Positions 1 to 12,601 of a stretch of 64,000 nt of DNA are shown here, one piece after another. The stretch spans positions 15,741,876-15,805,875 of the forward strand of contig NC_092567.1 in assembly GCF_037975245.1 (NCBI RefSeq), read 5' to 3'. A program made the position numbers and the translations under genes. Below the pieces are notes generated by a model. The model searched no databases, had not been told where the DNA came from, and worked only from the letters and a program-made list of their open reading frames with translations. The DNA is from Apostichopus japonicus. Taxonomy: Eukaryota > Echinodermata > Holothuroidea > Aspidochirotida > Stichopodidae. Within the stretch, counting starts at the first letter, position 1; the number at the start of each line of letters is the position of its first letter.

Positions 1-751
1 GTGCACATATGGACGGCGTTCATTAATAACATAAAACCGAGGTTACCACCTTACGTTAAGACCACTCTTATTTGCTGCTTTTTGCACTATTCTAGATACC
101 TATAGACACTAGGTAAGTTTTGCTATCTGTCCATTCTTAACTCAACATAATTCTTGTTGCCCAACGATTTCCGTGGTTCTCCCTCCCTCTTTCCGAATAA
201 AAATTCATGTAAACAAGACATACTTATATACAGTAGTTAGGATGATGTAGTATAAATTCACAATCAGGGCCGCAACCAAGTATACTTTTTGGGAGGAAGT
301 GAGCCCGCCCAACCCCACCCTTCTTCACGCTGGTAAACAAAATGTAATAACGATCTTTGTGTACAGTTTATAAATTCATAACATGTATATACATGGGGTT
401 CAACCTATACAGTCGAACATTCTTCAACATCGTTTAAAATTTTTCAAAATAGCAACATCTTACACCTGACTTCATGCATTGTCAATACCACATCCCTCAC
501 CCCAGGACAAGAAAAGTGGTTGCTTCTCTGCTCACATTGCATTGCTTCATTTCTTCTTATGCTTTAATGATTATTAAGTGCAGTTCTTAAAGTTCTATTC
601 CGGTACCCATCAAATAGGAATTCAAACGAAATCATGTCCTCAGCGGAAAGAGCATAGGAGTACCATATCCGAGCGTCTAGAGGTGTCAATTACAAATAAA
701 AAACTGTTCCAAACTTAAACCATGATGATCTTGAGTGCGGCGCTTCAGGAT

Positions 752-1000
752 GTTATTTATTTATTTATTTATTTATTTATTTTTCAAATTTTCTATAGCG
801 CCTTATCCAATCAGAAATTGTTTTAAGGCGCTTTACAGTAAAATACATTCAAACATGATATACAAAAATATAAATCGAAAGTGTAATGTATAAAAAGGGT
901 AGAAATTTGTTATATACAATCTGACAATAAAATGGGAAATCGAAAATTATACAAACAAGTTCTTAAAATTTAAAATATATATGTTATGCTAGATGAGGCA
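752..1000 (-). mobile_element. Retroposon-like insertion with (AAAT)n tail
   Basis: A run of TTTA repeats lies at about 752-782, followed by a body containing GCGCCTTATCC and AAGGCGCTTTAC. The paralogous spacer of unit 3 (about 32520-32600) has the same flanks without this block. Read on the minus strand it ends in an (AAAT)n tail, as many non-LTR retroposons do. No coding sequence is visible. The family is not identified and the right edge is approximate. Confidence 0.45.
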
Positions 1001-2687
1001 GTCTGCAAAGAGTATCAATGAATATTCTAGATACAACACCTTTATAAATATGAATCAATAAAAGTAATTCAAGATTCAACACTTTTATCAATTTGGAATA
1101 GTCAACATAATGGTAAAGTATTCCAGTAAGGAGAGTGGTGTTTAGCAGGTTCATCAACCAACTTTCGATGACGATAACGAAGTAAAATAAATTACATTTC
1201 TACTTTTTTTTTCATCCATTTCTACAAATTCATCCATGCTTAGTGTTTATTATCCGCATATTTAAGTGATACAGTATTTGGTTAATTTGATAGTCATTTA
1301 GTGATAACGGTATATCAGGGTCTGACAAATTCAACAAATTAGGCTTCAGAAATACATTTCCCAAGTGGGTCTACTGGGTTTTGTGCACCGATAGCTCATG
1401 TAGTATATCGAGCAGTGCTAAAAGTGAAACAAATAGTTTAATACAGAAGGCTACTGTTGTAAGTTCTTTCCCATATAGCTTGTACATTCGGTGCATTGGC
1501 AGACGACAACGTATTTGTAACTTGTGAATTGTAAAGACTTCCATTCCTGAGTAAATAATGATAACCCACGGTGTTTTAAACATTAATATATATCACAGTT
1601 TACCCATTGACCTTCGTACCGGGATTGTTTGTGTTAGGTAATATGCATAATATCACGTCTACAGCTAACTGTACAGTACTTCTCTTTGTGTTAACTGAAA
1701 CAAATGAAGTACAGTGAGCTCAACGTTATACATTGTAAGTAACATCCGTTCGGTATTTTGGTACTTTTGAACATTATTTACTGCTTCAGGGAGTAATTGA
1801 TCTAACGAATTTGAACTATATTGAAAAATACTGTTACTTTTAAAGTTATTAAGCGTATCATTTAGCTCCAAAGAAATCATTTTATTGGTAAAATAATGTA
1901 CAGTATAATGAACTATGGACGCACATAGTGTACACAAAATATACTGTCCACGGTTGATCAGCAGGCCTCGTTTGTACTCAAGTACACACTGAATTTGTGG
2001 TTTCATAGACCTATGTAACCTGCAGAACGAAAGCAGTAAATTATGTTTAAAGGGATATTCTGGCGGTAGACTATGTAAAACTTGTATCTTTGAGAAGTAT
2101 ATTCCACACTTAATATTTTAGTTGAAACCCTCATTTCAAGTATTGGCACAAACTATGGATTATTTGAATGTTTCCTATCATTTAAACAGCTTTTTCTTGC
2201 TCTTCAAAATATTGTTACGAAAAATGAAGACGTTTTAAAGTATGTTGCTCTGCAGGAGACAACATTCAATTTGCTGTTGCCAGATAGATTCACAAAATAA
2301 CACTAAACTTCACAAATCTAACATATCTACCATACAACATGCTACCCTGGAGACATCCGTCAAAATATTTTGCTAGGTCATGAGCTCTAGCCATCAGAAG
2401 ATCCTCAGATAGGTCTAATAATATATAGTCTTGAAGATGCTTAAATGTAGGTCAACTGGTGACTATACTTTAACCTCAATGTCAATATATCTGGAGATTA
2501 ATTCAAGGCAATAGTTACTTTACCATGGTGATATAAAACAGCATCGAACATTTTGTGCGATTTTCAATTTCAAGTTTATTTTATAAGGAAGTCTTGAAAC
2601 AGATTAATTAAGAAGGAAGCATTTTTCTCCTCTGACAGATGAAACACGTTGTTCCACATTGTGACATAGGAAACCCGATAGTTCACC
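1001..2687. other. 5' flanking region of gene A1
   Basis: No convincing protein-coding gene is seen. The region is conserved in all four units (1371-2687, 20468-21910, 32760-34215, 55980-57241). It holds a TATA-like run at about 1585-1593 and a splice-donor-like GTAAGT at 1735, so it may contain the promoter and a noncoding first exon of A1. A 113-codon open frame on the minus strand (1665-2006) is not kept open in unit 4 and is probably chance. Confidence 0.4.
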
Positions 2688-5600
2688 ATGACGTCATATT
2701 ATATTTTGGCAGTTGCATTTTCCATTGCAACTGCTTTATCAACTAGCTATTCAGGTAAGTATTTAATTGTTTTGCTTTATTTTATTTCTAAACAGTTTCT
2801 TCTAATCACAGTGTAAACGTATCGATTTGACACATTATTACAGAGTAGAATAATGAATGTTACCATAAAACAGTAAAAGGTCATCTTGCTCACAGAGTAG
2901 AAATCTTTATATTATACTTCGGTTTTAAAATATAATGATGATGCTTCATAAGAATGGTATAAAAAGTTCTATAAATGGTTTTTTTTACAAAGCGTCGTCA
3001 CTTAGATGTCCAGAAGAACTGTTAGTTGAAGACGGGAGCATCCAAGTTGTCAACTGTTCACTCACCACGTCTTCACGTACTGACCTATACTGGTACGCAG
3101 GAGCCAGTACGAGCTCATTTCCCATCGCGCAATTGGTATCAGGTGTCAAACACGCTTGGCCAGTGCAACACTACGATATTAGCGACGATGGTTCACTTAT
3201 CATCAAGAGCGTTGGTCGTAATCAGACAGGTCCTTACACCATTTTACACTTTATGGAAGATTACGAGTCGGAACAAGACACTGTGTTTATAAATCTTATA
3301 GGTAATGATCATTTTATACAAGTTAATATGTAAGGCAGATCAAGTTATAAGATAAGATCTAGAAAAATGTTGGAATCAAATAGAACATATTAACTACCTG
3401 TTAAAAATCATTTATCGCATACGTTTTCTCATTATCACTTGTTTTAAGTTATCCAATTATATATGTTTCACCTACAGTGGCGATTCTTTTACTGACACGA
3501 GTCTATGTAGGTGTTCTACCGGTTCTTGTAAATACTCTACTTTCTGAAATTCAGCGAGCGGGTAGGATAATGAACCTTTTATGCCGTTACAATATGCTTG
3601 TTTAATCTTTCTTTTTCAATTTTATTTAATTCCTTAAAAAGATCATTGTCCAGTGATAGACCAGTGTACCTCATGTGAAGATTGTCTAATACAAGCCACT
3701 GAAGACCTTATACTTCTCACGTGTACTATCACCAGTCCAACCACAGAGAAAATATCACCAATCTGGACTTACAATAATGGAAGTATAATTCAAGGTCGAA
3801 TACACGAAGAACGACTGTCGGATAATTCGTGGAACGCCAGTGTCAGTTTGAACATTCAAAGCTTAAACTGTGGATTAACAGTTTTGCTTTGCTCCAGTTT
3901 TATAGAAGAAGAAGAAAATGAACGAATGGGTGCTAGAGTAAATGTAACGTTTGGTGAGTGGTTTTTGTTGTCTTGTTGGCATTTAGGGTATTATGTATAT
4001 CATTACTCAGACCCATTTATATTATGTTACGCTATCTTATGTTATGTTATGTCATGTCATGTTATGTTATTGCCAAACCTGATATTCATACTTTCAGTCA
4101 AGTTAAAAACAGGCAGTGTCAAACGTTGTCAAAGAGACATTCCAAACCGAACTTAATTGATTACCAACACAGATACGCGTTTATTCAATGTCGACGCAAG
4201 TAATTGGGATACTTTATCAAAGGATATTCTCGGATCTTACCTATAGTTAATGCTACCGTACATAATGTGAACCTTTTTTGAAATTTAACTTTTAGATTGA
4301 ACATAATTTGTGCATGAAAAATTAGCTCAAAGCACCGTATTGCGTTTGTAACGTACATTTATGAGCACAGAGTTTAATCGGATGTATAAAGCATGACTGT
4401 ATCTTAAAGCATTCTGAATTAAGTTGGGTTAAGATTTCAAGTGTTTTGCAGTTTCATTAATTGGATGTGTAAACGGTGTCATAAAAGTGTCGCATATATT
4501 CTTTTTCCAAGTTATGGGACAACTAAACAATATTAATTAAAATAATGCCATTATTGTTACAAATTTTCATACAGTTTTGTTATATGTTTGGTTTTCTATC
4601 ATTGTCATTTACATTATATTTACTTATGAACTTATGCGCAAATTTCTTCATTTAATATTAATAGTGTCATGTGATGACTTGGAAATACCTAATGATGGAA
4701 ATGCACCGATTCTCATTGTTGCGTGCGTCATTGCAATCGTGATAATTGTTACTATGACTTTTCTCATTGCACTGTATTGCGGTAAGTGACATTCTACTTA
4801 ACAGTTTTACCATTCTATCAGAAAAAGGCAAAAAACACAATGCTCACATTGCACAGAAAATAGATAAGCAAAGAAATAGTAAGTGCAACAAGAGATGCAT
4901 CTACATATAGGCCTATTTTGCAGTTTACATTTATTCACATGTTGTATACTATCTTCCCGATCCCTTCTGGTAGATGTACATGCAAAGTTGGGTATAAATT
5001 ATAATAGTTCACTTCCTTACATTGGGCACATATTATGTTATACACAGGTTAGGGTATAAAGTACTAATACGCTTAAGATAAACTTTTTACAGAACAATGA
5101 GAAGGTATACAAAAGGCATAAAGTCATGAAATTCATGTAAGTATAATTCCTTCCAATTATACATACATTTCGTGGATAATGATTGATAAATCCAAGTATA
5201 AGAGGCCGCTTGTAACGTTTACATTGCAGTAGAAATCCACAGATTGAAGCATTGTGTATAGCCCCAGGTTTGCCCGATTGGTCTTTGAATTTCAAAGCAT
5301 GTTGCTACGTGCTAACTTGCAATTTATGTAGTCAACCTTTCATCAAAAGATATGGTAGCTTTAACATTTTGTTCTAATACACCTTTTGAAAAACCAAAAA
5401 ATAACGAAATTGTTTCGTGTAACTTGCATCAGTTTGTTATCTTGTGTGTACGTCACAAATTAATTGTGATCAATGACAAACTTCAAAATGAGACGCTTGA
5501 AGAATGGCGGCAATGAGTGATACACGAGTTATGAGAAAAAGCCGATCCAACAAGATCCTAAGAATAAGACTTTCAAAAGTGATCGAGATATTAACCAAAT

Positions 5601-6825
5601 GGTAACAATCCTTAGCTTGCAATTGATGTGCTTGAAAGGAAGCTTAATGCGTTCAAAATGTTAAGATATTAAATTACGTGAGATTGACAGTCTTTGTGAA
5701 AAATAGTACACCATTTCGATATTTGATATATTTGACTAAAATGTAGCCAAAGGTTACCTGAATTCTTTATCACATATATATTTTTTTATTCTTGTCCATT
5801 TATTGATATCAACGAAGACTGTGTGATATGTTGTGGTAATCTATTTAATTTACCGAATTTCACACAGGTCGCCGTTGCAAAAGAAACATGAAGAAAGAAG
5901 ATGGAGATGAATATGAAGATGAAGATGTAAGTTTGCTGGATTCAATGCTTTGATTCATGTTTTAATTACAGCAATTACATTAACGTTTTTCTAATTTGCA
6001 TGTAAGCCCCAAGATTTTCATCATTGTGCAAATTAAGCTTATTTGTAACACTATGGATGATACAAAATGAGCGAAAGTTGCATATGTTACTCGTCGTTTT
6101 GCATGTATAATGTACAATACTATGATTGAAGCAAAGGCTATAGAACATAGGACAATATCTCCACAGTACAGATATCGGAAATAATTTACATTCGTGATAG
6201 GAATAAAATGTTAGAAAACTGCTTAACTACTGCAAACTGTTAAAATTTGTTCATAATCGACGGTAGTGAGTATGATGTTATGTATCTGTCCTTCACATTG
6301 AGTACGTTTGTTATTAATCTCACCTTTTCTGCTTTTCTTAAGGAAATCGATCCGTTGATCGACCGGTTCTTGAAGACACAGTTACAAATTGAAACTCCTA
6401 AAGGAGAACGGAAAGAGATGTCCGCTGCATCTTTGTTTGATTTTGATGTCGAGTGGAACAACACGAAGCGTATTCTCTTTGTAGGGGATTTTTTAACTGA
6501 AGATTCGCCGATTGTAAAACAGGCATTTACGAAGTGCTCTCATAAGAACTTTGATGAACCACTTTTTATAGTTGATATAAAGAAACTAAATTTCGAAGCA
6601 GAATTTGCTAAAGAAATTCATAAACAATTACCTCCAAACAGCAAGTATTCTCTAAAAAAAGTGAATGAAATGTTATCGTTTGAAAAGTGTTGGTTGATAT
6701 TAGATGGTGGTGGTGAACCGTTGGAGCTAACGAAGCCTCCTGTTTCGGAAGAAGATACCTATCTAGATAAACTTACAATATTTGATACGTTATGTAAAAA
6801 TGAGAGTGATTTGCTAAGAGTTTAG
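2688..6825 (+). CDS. A1: Ig-Ig-TM receptor with pseudo-NACHT tail, truncated
   Basis: Six exons are predicted: 2688-2754 (signal peptide, starting MTSYYILAVAF), 2993-3301 (Ig1), 3642-3953 (Ig2), 4665-4781 (transmembrane), 5868-5926 (acidic linker) and 6343-6825 (NACHT-like). All junctions are GT/AG. Introns 1-4 are phase 1 and intron 5 is phase 0, and the joined frame is open for 448 codons. Ig2 has the usual pair of cysteines and a tryptophan. The membrane segment runs [16 protein letters not shown]. Two things are odd. The CAG acceptor used by the other copies before exon 6 is altered, so the AAG two codons later is the likely site. A TGG-to-TAG change at 6823 removes about 35 C-terminal residues that remain readable to about 6932. 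The gene may still be expressed in shortened form or be in early decay. The role is probably a cell-surface receptor, by inference. Confidence 0.72.
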
Positions 6826-7315
6826 GTAACTTCTATACCTTCAGTTCCTAGTAATAATTTCAGTGATTATACGAAAGTATACTTGCCGAAATCTAATGAA
6901 AATGAATCACAGAGCTCAATAACAAATCTTTGAATGCAATGAAAATATGGAAAACGAAACACTCTCCTTTTATAATGGGAACGTACACAGGATATAGTAG
7001 CTAACGTTACAGATCATATTCTCATTACGTTTGAATTATATTTGACAAAGACAATTAACCGACAGATTTTTGCAATGAGCAACCAAGGTCGGAATATGTG
7101 TTTGTCTCCTAGAATTTTTCTATTTGTAAATCATGGAAGTTATATGTTTTTACGTCTTCAAAATATAGCAATCGGGAACATAATGTAAAAATTATCGATT
7201 CTTTATATTAGTAGAAATGATATAAAAACTTAGTTTGATTTAGTTTATAAAAGTATAAAGATTCCGGCCTTACTATCAAATATTTTTTCATTTCATATTA
7301 CTTGGATTATAATCG

Positions 7316-7321
7316 AATAAA
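7316..7321 (+). terminator. Poly(A) signal of A1
   Basis: AATAAA lies about 490 bases after the A1 stop. The surrounding block is conserved at the A2 3' end (27191-27196) but deleted behind A3 and A4. Confidence 0.4.
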
Positions 7322-9020
7322 AAGCTGTTTCGTGAACTTAATGTTAGAAATGAATTAATTGCTTAGAAAGTTATTGTAGTACCTATGCAATTTGCTATCG
7401 AAAATGACCTTGTATGCATACATCATATGTCCTGAAATTTATAGCGATATTCCGTATCAATTTGCGCTCCTTAGTACCATAGCTTTAAGCTGTTCGTTTA
7501 AAACGGCCATAAAACGACGGCCATAAAATTTGCAAAGGTCTATTACAGCTGGATTCCTTAACGTAATATAATAATTACGACACGATCAATCATGATGTGT
7601 CCTACATATTCTCGACATGAAGGTATATTGAATTCACATGACTAAATTTGAAATCATCAAATTGAATTCGTCTTTTGGCATGCAGTATTTGCAATATTCT
7701 GTTAACTATATCAAACTGATCGTTTGGGTCTATATAGTTGTCCTGTAAACAAAAGAAAGATAGGGAGACGGTGAGTAGGCCTACAGTGTACACGTATCAC
7801 AAGTTGCATGTGACGACATGGTGGGTTATTTTCTTTTCACTTTATGAATCAATACCGTAAATAAAATTTGCCTAGGGAGGCAATTTTCCTATTATATTTT
7901 GTCTTGACATGGAATCATGGTATCAATGTAAATGTCTTTCCTTTTAGCAAACATCCATTTTTTCCGAATCTGATTCGAATATGATATGATTGATTGGATT
8001 TTGACGCAGCAAAGTTGCGTGTGCAGCACAACGCCTTACGTCATTTAAACACTTTGGTTCCCACTGAGTGAAGGAACTAGATTACTGTAATGTTATCTCA
8101 AATGATTGGCATATTCTCTTAACACAGACGTCGCTCTGATAAAAATTAAATTCATGATAACTGAAATTTTCCTGGCGGTTAACTGATGTATATACACTAT
8201 AACAGTTACGTAACTCTTTTGTTGTTACGAATCTAAGGTTCCAAGCTCTTTTTAAGAAGCTTTCGATAGGAAAGGGACCTTTCCATACCTCTCAGGAGAA
8301 TCAAATCATCCTGGGTTTTATTAAACTGGACACACTAAGACACTGACTTATACTAATCGATATGACTTTGAATATAAAATTACCTCATTGAGGACAATGA
8401 CTATCAGAAGACGCAATAACATAGAATCGTTAATCAATAGCGTTACGCCATTCACTAACGGGTCAGGGAACGTTTGGCTTAAACCTAGATCATTAACCAC
8501 TTGTATTGGTATTGATGCACCTACACCCCATATAGAACCGAGCATATTACACGGTGCGCATCTGAATACTGAACGTATATCACAGAGCACCCTCTATCAG
8601 ACATCTTATCTGAACCACCAGCCTTTACCTTTCGACGAGCGAAAAGCGACTCTTGCATTAGAACGGGTCCCCTTTCAAAAACAGTCCGACACAGCAACGA
8701 ACCCTGCCACTAAGTACTCTTGCAAGAACCAGTCAAACACAGTACTCGTCCTGTGACACCTTTTTTTGCAATCATACTAAAGTTTGTACCATTCGGCTAC
8801 CGATGGGCACTTTAAGTACATTCTGGCCTGAACATGCATATGTGTATAGTATACCTACGATATACTAGCATGTTGGTAAGTGCTTATTATCAAGTCACAA
8901 TGTAACATTTTCCATTGGTCGTGTGTTTTGATTGTGGTCTAATTATATTTAAATGGTATACTTGATATGTCAAGTGGTGTTTTCTACATGTTTAATGGTT
9001 TGCATGCCTTTACTTAAAGA

Positions 9021-10131
9021 AGTTATAAAATGGACAGATTTTTCTTTATCATCGTATTCTGTACACTCGTTGCTTCCAATGATACCCAATTTGTGGCAAA
9101 CGAAGCTTGCATCCTCGAGGAATAAACGATCAAAAATTCAAGGGAAATTAAAACTTTCTAAAAATTGTGTATATACGGTAATGCGGCGTGACGTCAGTCG
9201 AGGAACTCAGCTCACTTCCGGGACGCTATGTTTACATTCTTAAAGGTCTGGATACACACAACATTACATTTTTGCAACGCTCCGTATTAATTGAGATTTA
9301 GTGTTTGGAGTTCTGTTTTTACGTAAATTTATCTCGTAACTGTTAAATATGCTGAGCCGATGTGTGGTTGCAGGTTGCTCCACCACAAGTAAAGACGGAT
9401 TTCCGCTGCACGCATTCCAAAAGATGACAGAAATCGAAGAATTTGGACATGACTCTTTCAAACACTACACATACACAACGTTACGAATACTTGTGGGCCT
9501 ATGCTATTGCCAAATAATATGTTATGACCTTAGCATAAGCCTCCTTGATACAGCAATGACTTTTTTTTTATTGGTTACCTAATATTTTACACAAAACTTA
9601 AAGCCAGTTGGTTTAAGAACAATCAATACTTGATCTGCATTTTTTCTTTTGTGGTGAACCTGGCGTTGTGCTATGTATTGTGTTATTTTACGTAACAGTT
9701 GAAAGATACAATTACACGGACTAGCCTGTTATACAACGTATATTAGTTAGGTCTAGACCTCATGTTACCACTACTTGCAACTGCACTGTACAGAATGTCA
9801 CACTTTCCTTGCACTGTAAGCAACAACATTATAGAAGCTTCGCTAAGAAGTTAAGTAGCATGATCATCGACATTCGAGATCATTTAATCATATTATGTTC
9901 TTAATAAAGGTGGTTTTTTTTATGCTGACCGACCAGTTTCGGTTCAGGATAGTCCAACCGTTCTGTTCGGGGACTTCGATCAGCAGCGGCGCGTCTCGCC
10001 CATCGGGATCGTTTTACAATTCTTCGAGAGGTCTCTGGGGAATACTTTGACAGCAAATTTCTGACAGTTGTAGTAATGCAGATAAACCATTCCAAGACAT
10101 GAAAACCCACCACTTCAAAACCTTTTCAAAG
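9021..10131. mobile_element. 1.1-kb insertion carrying a THAP-domain fragment
   Basis: Units 2 and 3 run straight from CTTTACTTAAAGAT to ACTAAGATCTAGAG (about 29225 and 42895), while unit 1 is split here by about 1.1 kb. The short sequence AAAGA sits at both edges and could be a target duplication. Inside is a start of a THAP zinc finger (9349-9450). A 70-codon minus-strand frame at 9901-10113 is of unknown meaning. No clear inverted ends were found, so the element class is open; a P-element-like relative would fit the THAP domain. Confidence 0.5.
9349..9450 (+). pseudogene. THAP-type zinc finger fragment
   Basis: The frame starts MLSRCVVAGC and continues to FPLHAFQK. This matches the N-terminal half of the C2CH THAP finger: Cys5, Cys10 and His21 in the usual LHxF context. 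The conserved tryptophan, last cysteine and AVPTIF-like end are absent, so only the beginning of the domain is present. THAP domains bind DNA and are common in P-element-type transposases and their domesticated relatives. It lies inside an insertion missing from the paralogous units. Confidence 0.5.
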
Positions 10132-11452
10132 ATATATGTTTTACTAAGATCTAGAGTCAGTGAAGTTGCTTTATTCAACCATTTCCTTCTGGCAAACGAG
10201 GGTAGGAGGAAGTAATGGGTAAATTAGTGTGGGTAAGTCTAATCTTGTGGTCAAGGCGACAGATGGCGAGGCGACGAGTTGCAATTGAATAGTTTCTTTA
10301 AATATATTATGTTAATGAGGCATAGCTTTCGTTGATGTCGGTTGGTCTGGTATTTGTTGAGTTCATGAGGTAATGCATTGTAGCACTTTTGCTGTTGTTT
10401 TGGAATAATTTTTAATAATGTATCAGTAAAATGTCATTGTTGCTATGTTCAAAAGATGGCGAAAAGTGGATCCGTACCCAGTTTAAAGTCAAGAAGTAGA
10501 GTACAAAATAAAAGTAAAAGAAAAAGAAAAACAATTCATTCCTATGGTAATATTTACATCACACTGCTTCACTTTTAATATAGACTCTTTAAGGTTGAAA
10601 TGTACAAATCTCGTAAACTACATACTTTTAATAATTGACAGAAAATTTTGGAGCAGGAAGCGCAGATTCAGTCCTTCTACATTAACATTTCAAAATCAGT
10701 TAACTTATCGTGGTATTACAGTAAGGCTTGCTTGTGATAATGAAAAAAGTAGAACATCTCATTTATAAGTATATACCGCTTATTTCAGGACATTAATGTC
10801 AGAACTAATGCCAGCATTTGTTGGTTAATCACCCATCAAAATAAAACATGTTTTTAAATTGCAAATTTGAAATATTGTATGGTTAATTAAGTCGAATTTT
10901 CATAATAATAAATTTACTAAAACAAAAGTCTACCGGGTAATTTTCAGACGAGACCCAAAAATATTAAATGTATTCTGTTGGTCACTTGCTGCAGGAGCTG
11001 CATGGAAGGTATTACAGATTAGTGAATAATAGGATACAATAGAATTAATCATATTACTTTGACATTTAGCTTGAACGGTAAACCACATTGAAAAGTGACA
11101 AGTCAGAGAGTAAGTGATAAACGGGGTGTTCTTTCTCAACAACCTCTTTTGTTAAAAAAAAAAAATATTTCCTTGTTTCGATTCAGACAATATTTTGCCA
11201 CGAGTGGTCCTATTATTCGGTATGGAGCATTAATCTTAACATACGATTGTTGTAAAAGCAAAAGTACTTGGCTGACGTTAGTTTCCAAGTATCTCTCAAA
11301 GTACAAGTTTAGCAATACTAATTATAGGTTCATTCTTACTCAACTGATTGATATCTATGAGTACGCAATAAAGTAGTTACTTTCCAATTGAAAGTTGGAT
11401 AGACTACATGAAATTTACCATACATAATATGGTTGCTTATGATAAACCTTAC
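10132..11452. other. Non-coding or intronic stretch of unit 1
   Basis: The stretch is homologous to 29230-30570 in unit 2 and 42900-44180 in unit 3, and probably forms the first intron of the D gene. Short open frames here are not conserved between copies. Nothing else is seen. Confidence 0.35.
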
Positions 11453-12424
11453 CTGCCCATATCAGTGTATGTAACGCCTTAAGTCCATCAAACTGGGGTA
11501 ACGCCATGTTGACCTCATCATGCTTGGCGTATATCAACTGAAGAGCAGTTCAATGAGTTTCTTAACTGAACAAAATAACTAAATCTAATTGCGCTTTTTA
11601 AATGCAAACTACGTCTTTCTGAAATGTTGTGTGAATCTTAACAGATTGCTATGTGATTGGTGAGTATGTGGCTATTAGTATGCCCGTTCTATGAGGAATT
11701 GAGAAAGGAATATTGCGTTTGTCTCTCACCCGACTCCGATCAATAAATCCTATTAAGGTCTACAAGTTTTGCGTTATCTAGTACCTTTTACCAACAATAA
11801 CAACATTGCAATGTATGCAAATCATATCCTGAGAACAACGGACAGGTGGGGGACTAGGGATTTATTTCGTTGATCGAAATTGTAAATTGATATTTAGCAC
11901 ATTTTCCCCGGCAGAATCGAAAGTATCTTTTTCGGAAATGCTGCTGCATTAAGAACTTTAGCAAACCTACCGAATATAAGTCAATCAAAATAAGGTTGCA
12001 CCCATAACTTAAATTGGATTTTCAAATACGTCTACAAAATAACTTATATTAATAAATCCTTTACAAATGTCTTTCATATCATTTTAGCCACTATTAGCAA
12101 ATCTAAAAAAACAATTTATACAAATGACAAAGTGGGTTGGTTGATTAGTTAGTGATGAGATATTAGAATCACAAAACATCGGGAAAACCTAAATGCTGCA
12201 TTAAATCATACGGGTATGAGTCAATTACAAAACAAGAAAATAAAATCAAACAACCAATTCACTTTTTTGCTTGATTGAACTTCGTTACCAGGTGTTATTC
12301 CAATATTTTCACTTTGTTTTTTTCGTTGACAATGAAACGATGGCAAATAACTTGTACACGGACTGTGTAGAAACTCTATAACTCTTACACTCAACATATT
12401 ATCGGAACATTCATTTCTTTTTCA

Positions 12425-12488
12425 ATGGAAGACTTCAGGTTCGCCACTGTGTACAACATACTGGGTTTATTTTGTCTATATGTTGGAG
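12425..12488 (+). pseudogene. B1: orphan signal-peptide exon of Ig family B/C
   Basis: The 64-base exon starts MEDFRFATVYNILGLF and is clearly related to the first exons of C1 and C2 (MAAFRYSTVYNILGLL). The donor has changed from GGT to GGA, so normal splicing is lost. A remnant of an Ig1 acceptor follows near 12580, but the Ig exon is gone. Another Ig fragment at 13090-13190 (KCHVRLVGDGSSSKHT) has stops. This is the decayed plus-strand counterpart of the minus-strand C gene. Confidence 0.55.
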
Positions 12489-12601
12489 GATGTGGAGATT
12501 TAACTACCTATTTACATGCTGCATATCTTCATCTAACAGACCACGGTGTTTCAATCATATGTGATATTTTGTTCTTACAGTTTCCCTACAAGAATGATTT
12601 C

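Larger units (their letters stand above)
7602..11507 (-). pseudogene. D1: minus-strand gene of unknown function, probably broken
   Basis: Three candidate exons are seen on the minus strand. The first is 11507-11453, starting MALPQFDGLKAL and ending at a GTAAGG donor in phase 1. A middle exon, 8520-8384, carries LGLSQTFPDPLVNGVTLL and a hydrophobic stretch, with a GTAATT donor. The last, 7742-7602, is 46 codons with QILHAKRR, a stop, and a strong polypyrimidine-CAG acceptor. Compared with D3 the middle exon has 7 extra bases, which shift its frame relative to the acceptor. Further exons between 8.5 and 11.4 kb are likely but not recognised. I do not recognise the protein family. Conservation of the first and last exons between units is the main evidence that this is or was a gene. 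Confidence 0.35.

Noticed and set aside
1665-2006. 113-codon minus-strand frame upstream of A1
   Set aside because: The region is conserved in the other units by duplication, but unit 4 has a frame-breaking indel and no domain is visible.
3478-3508. A tiny exon between Ig1 and Ig2 (acceptor CCTACAG, donor-like GTAGGT)
   Set aside because: Its 29-base length would not keep the phase 1 to phase 1 frame, and A4 has a stop in it.
6240-6464. Minus-strand frame over the A1 NACHT-like exon
   Set aside because: Shadow of the coding strand, without its own conserved domain.
8388-8756. 122-codon plus-strand frame
   Set aside because: It is antisense to the D1 middle exon, and its second half is not kept open in other units.
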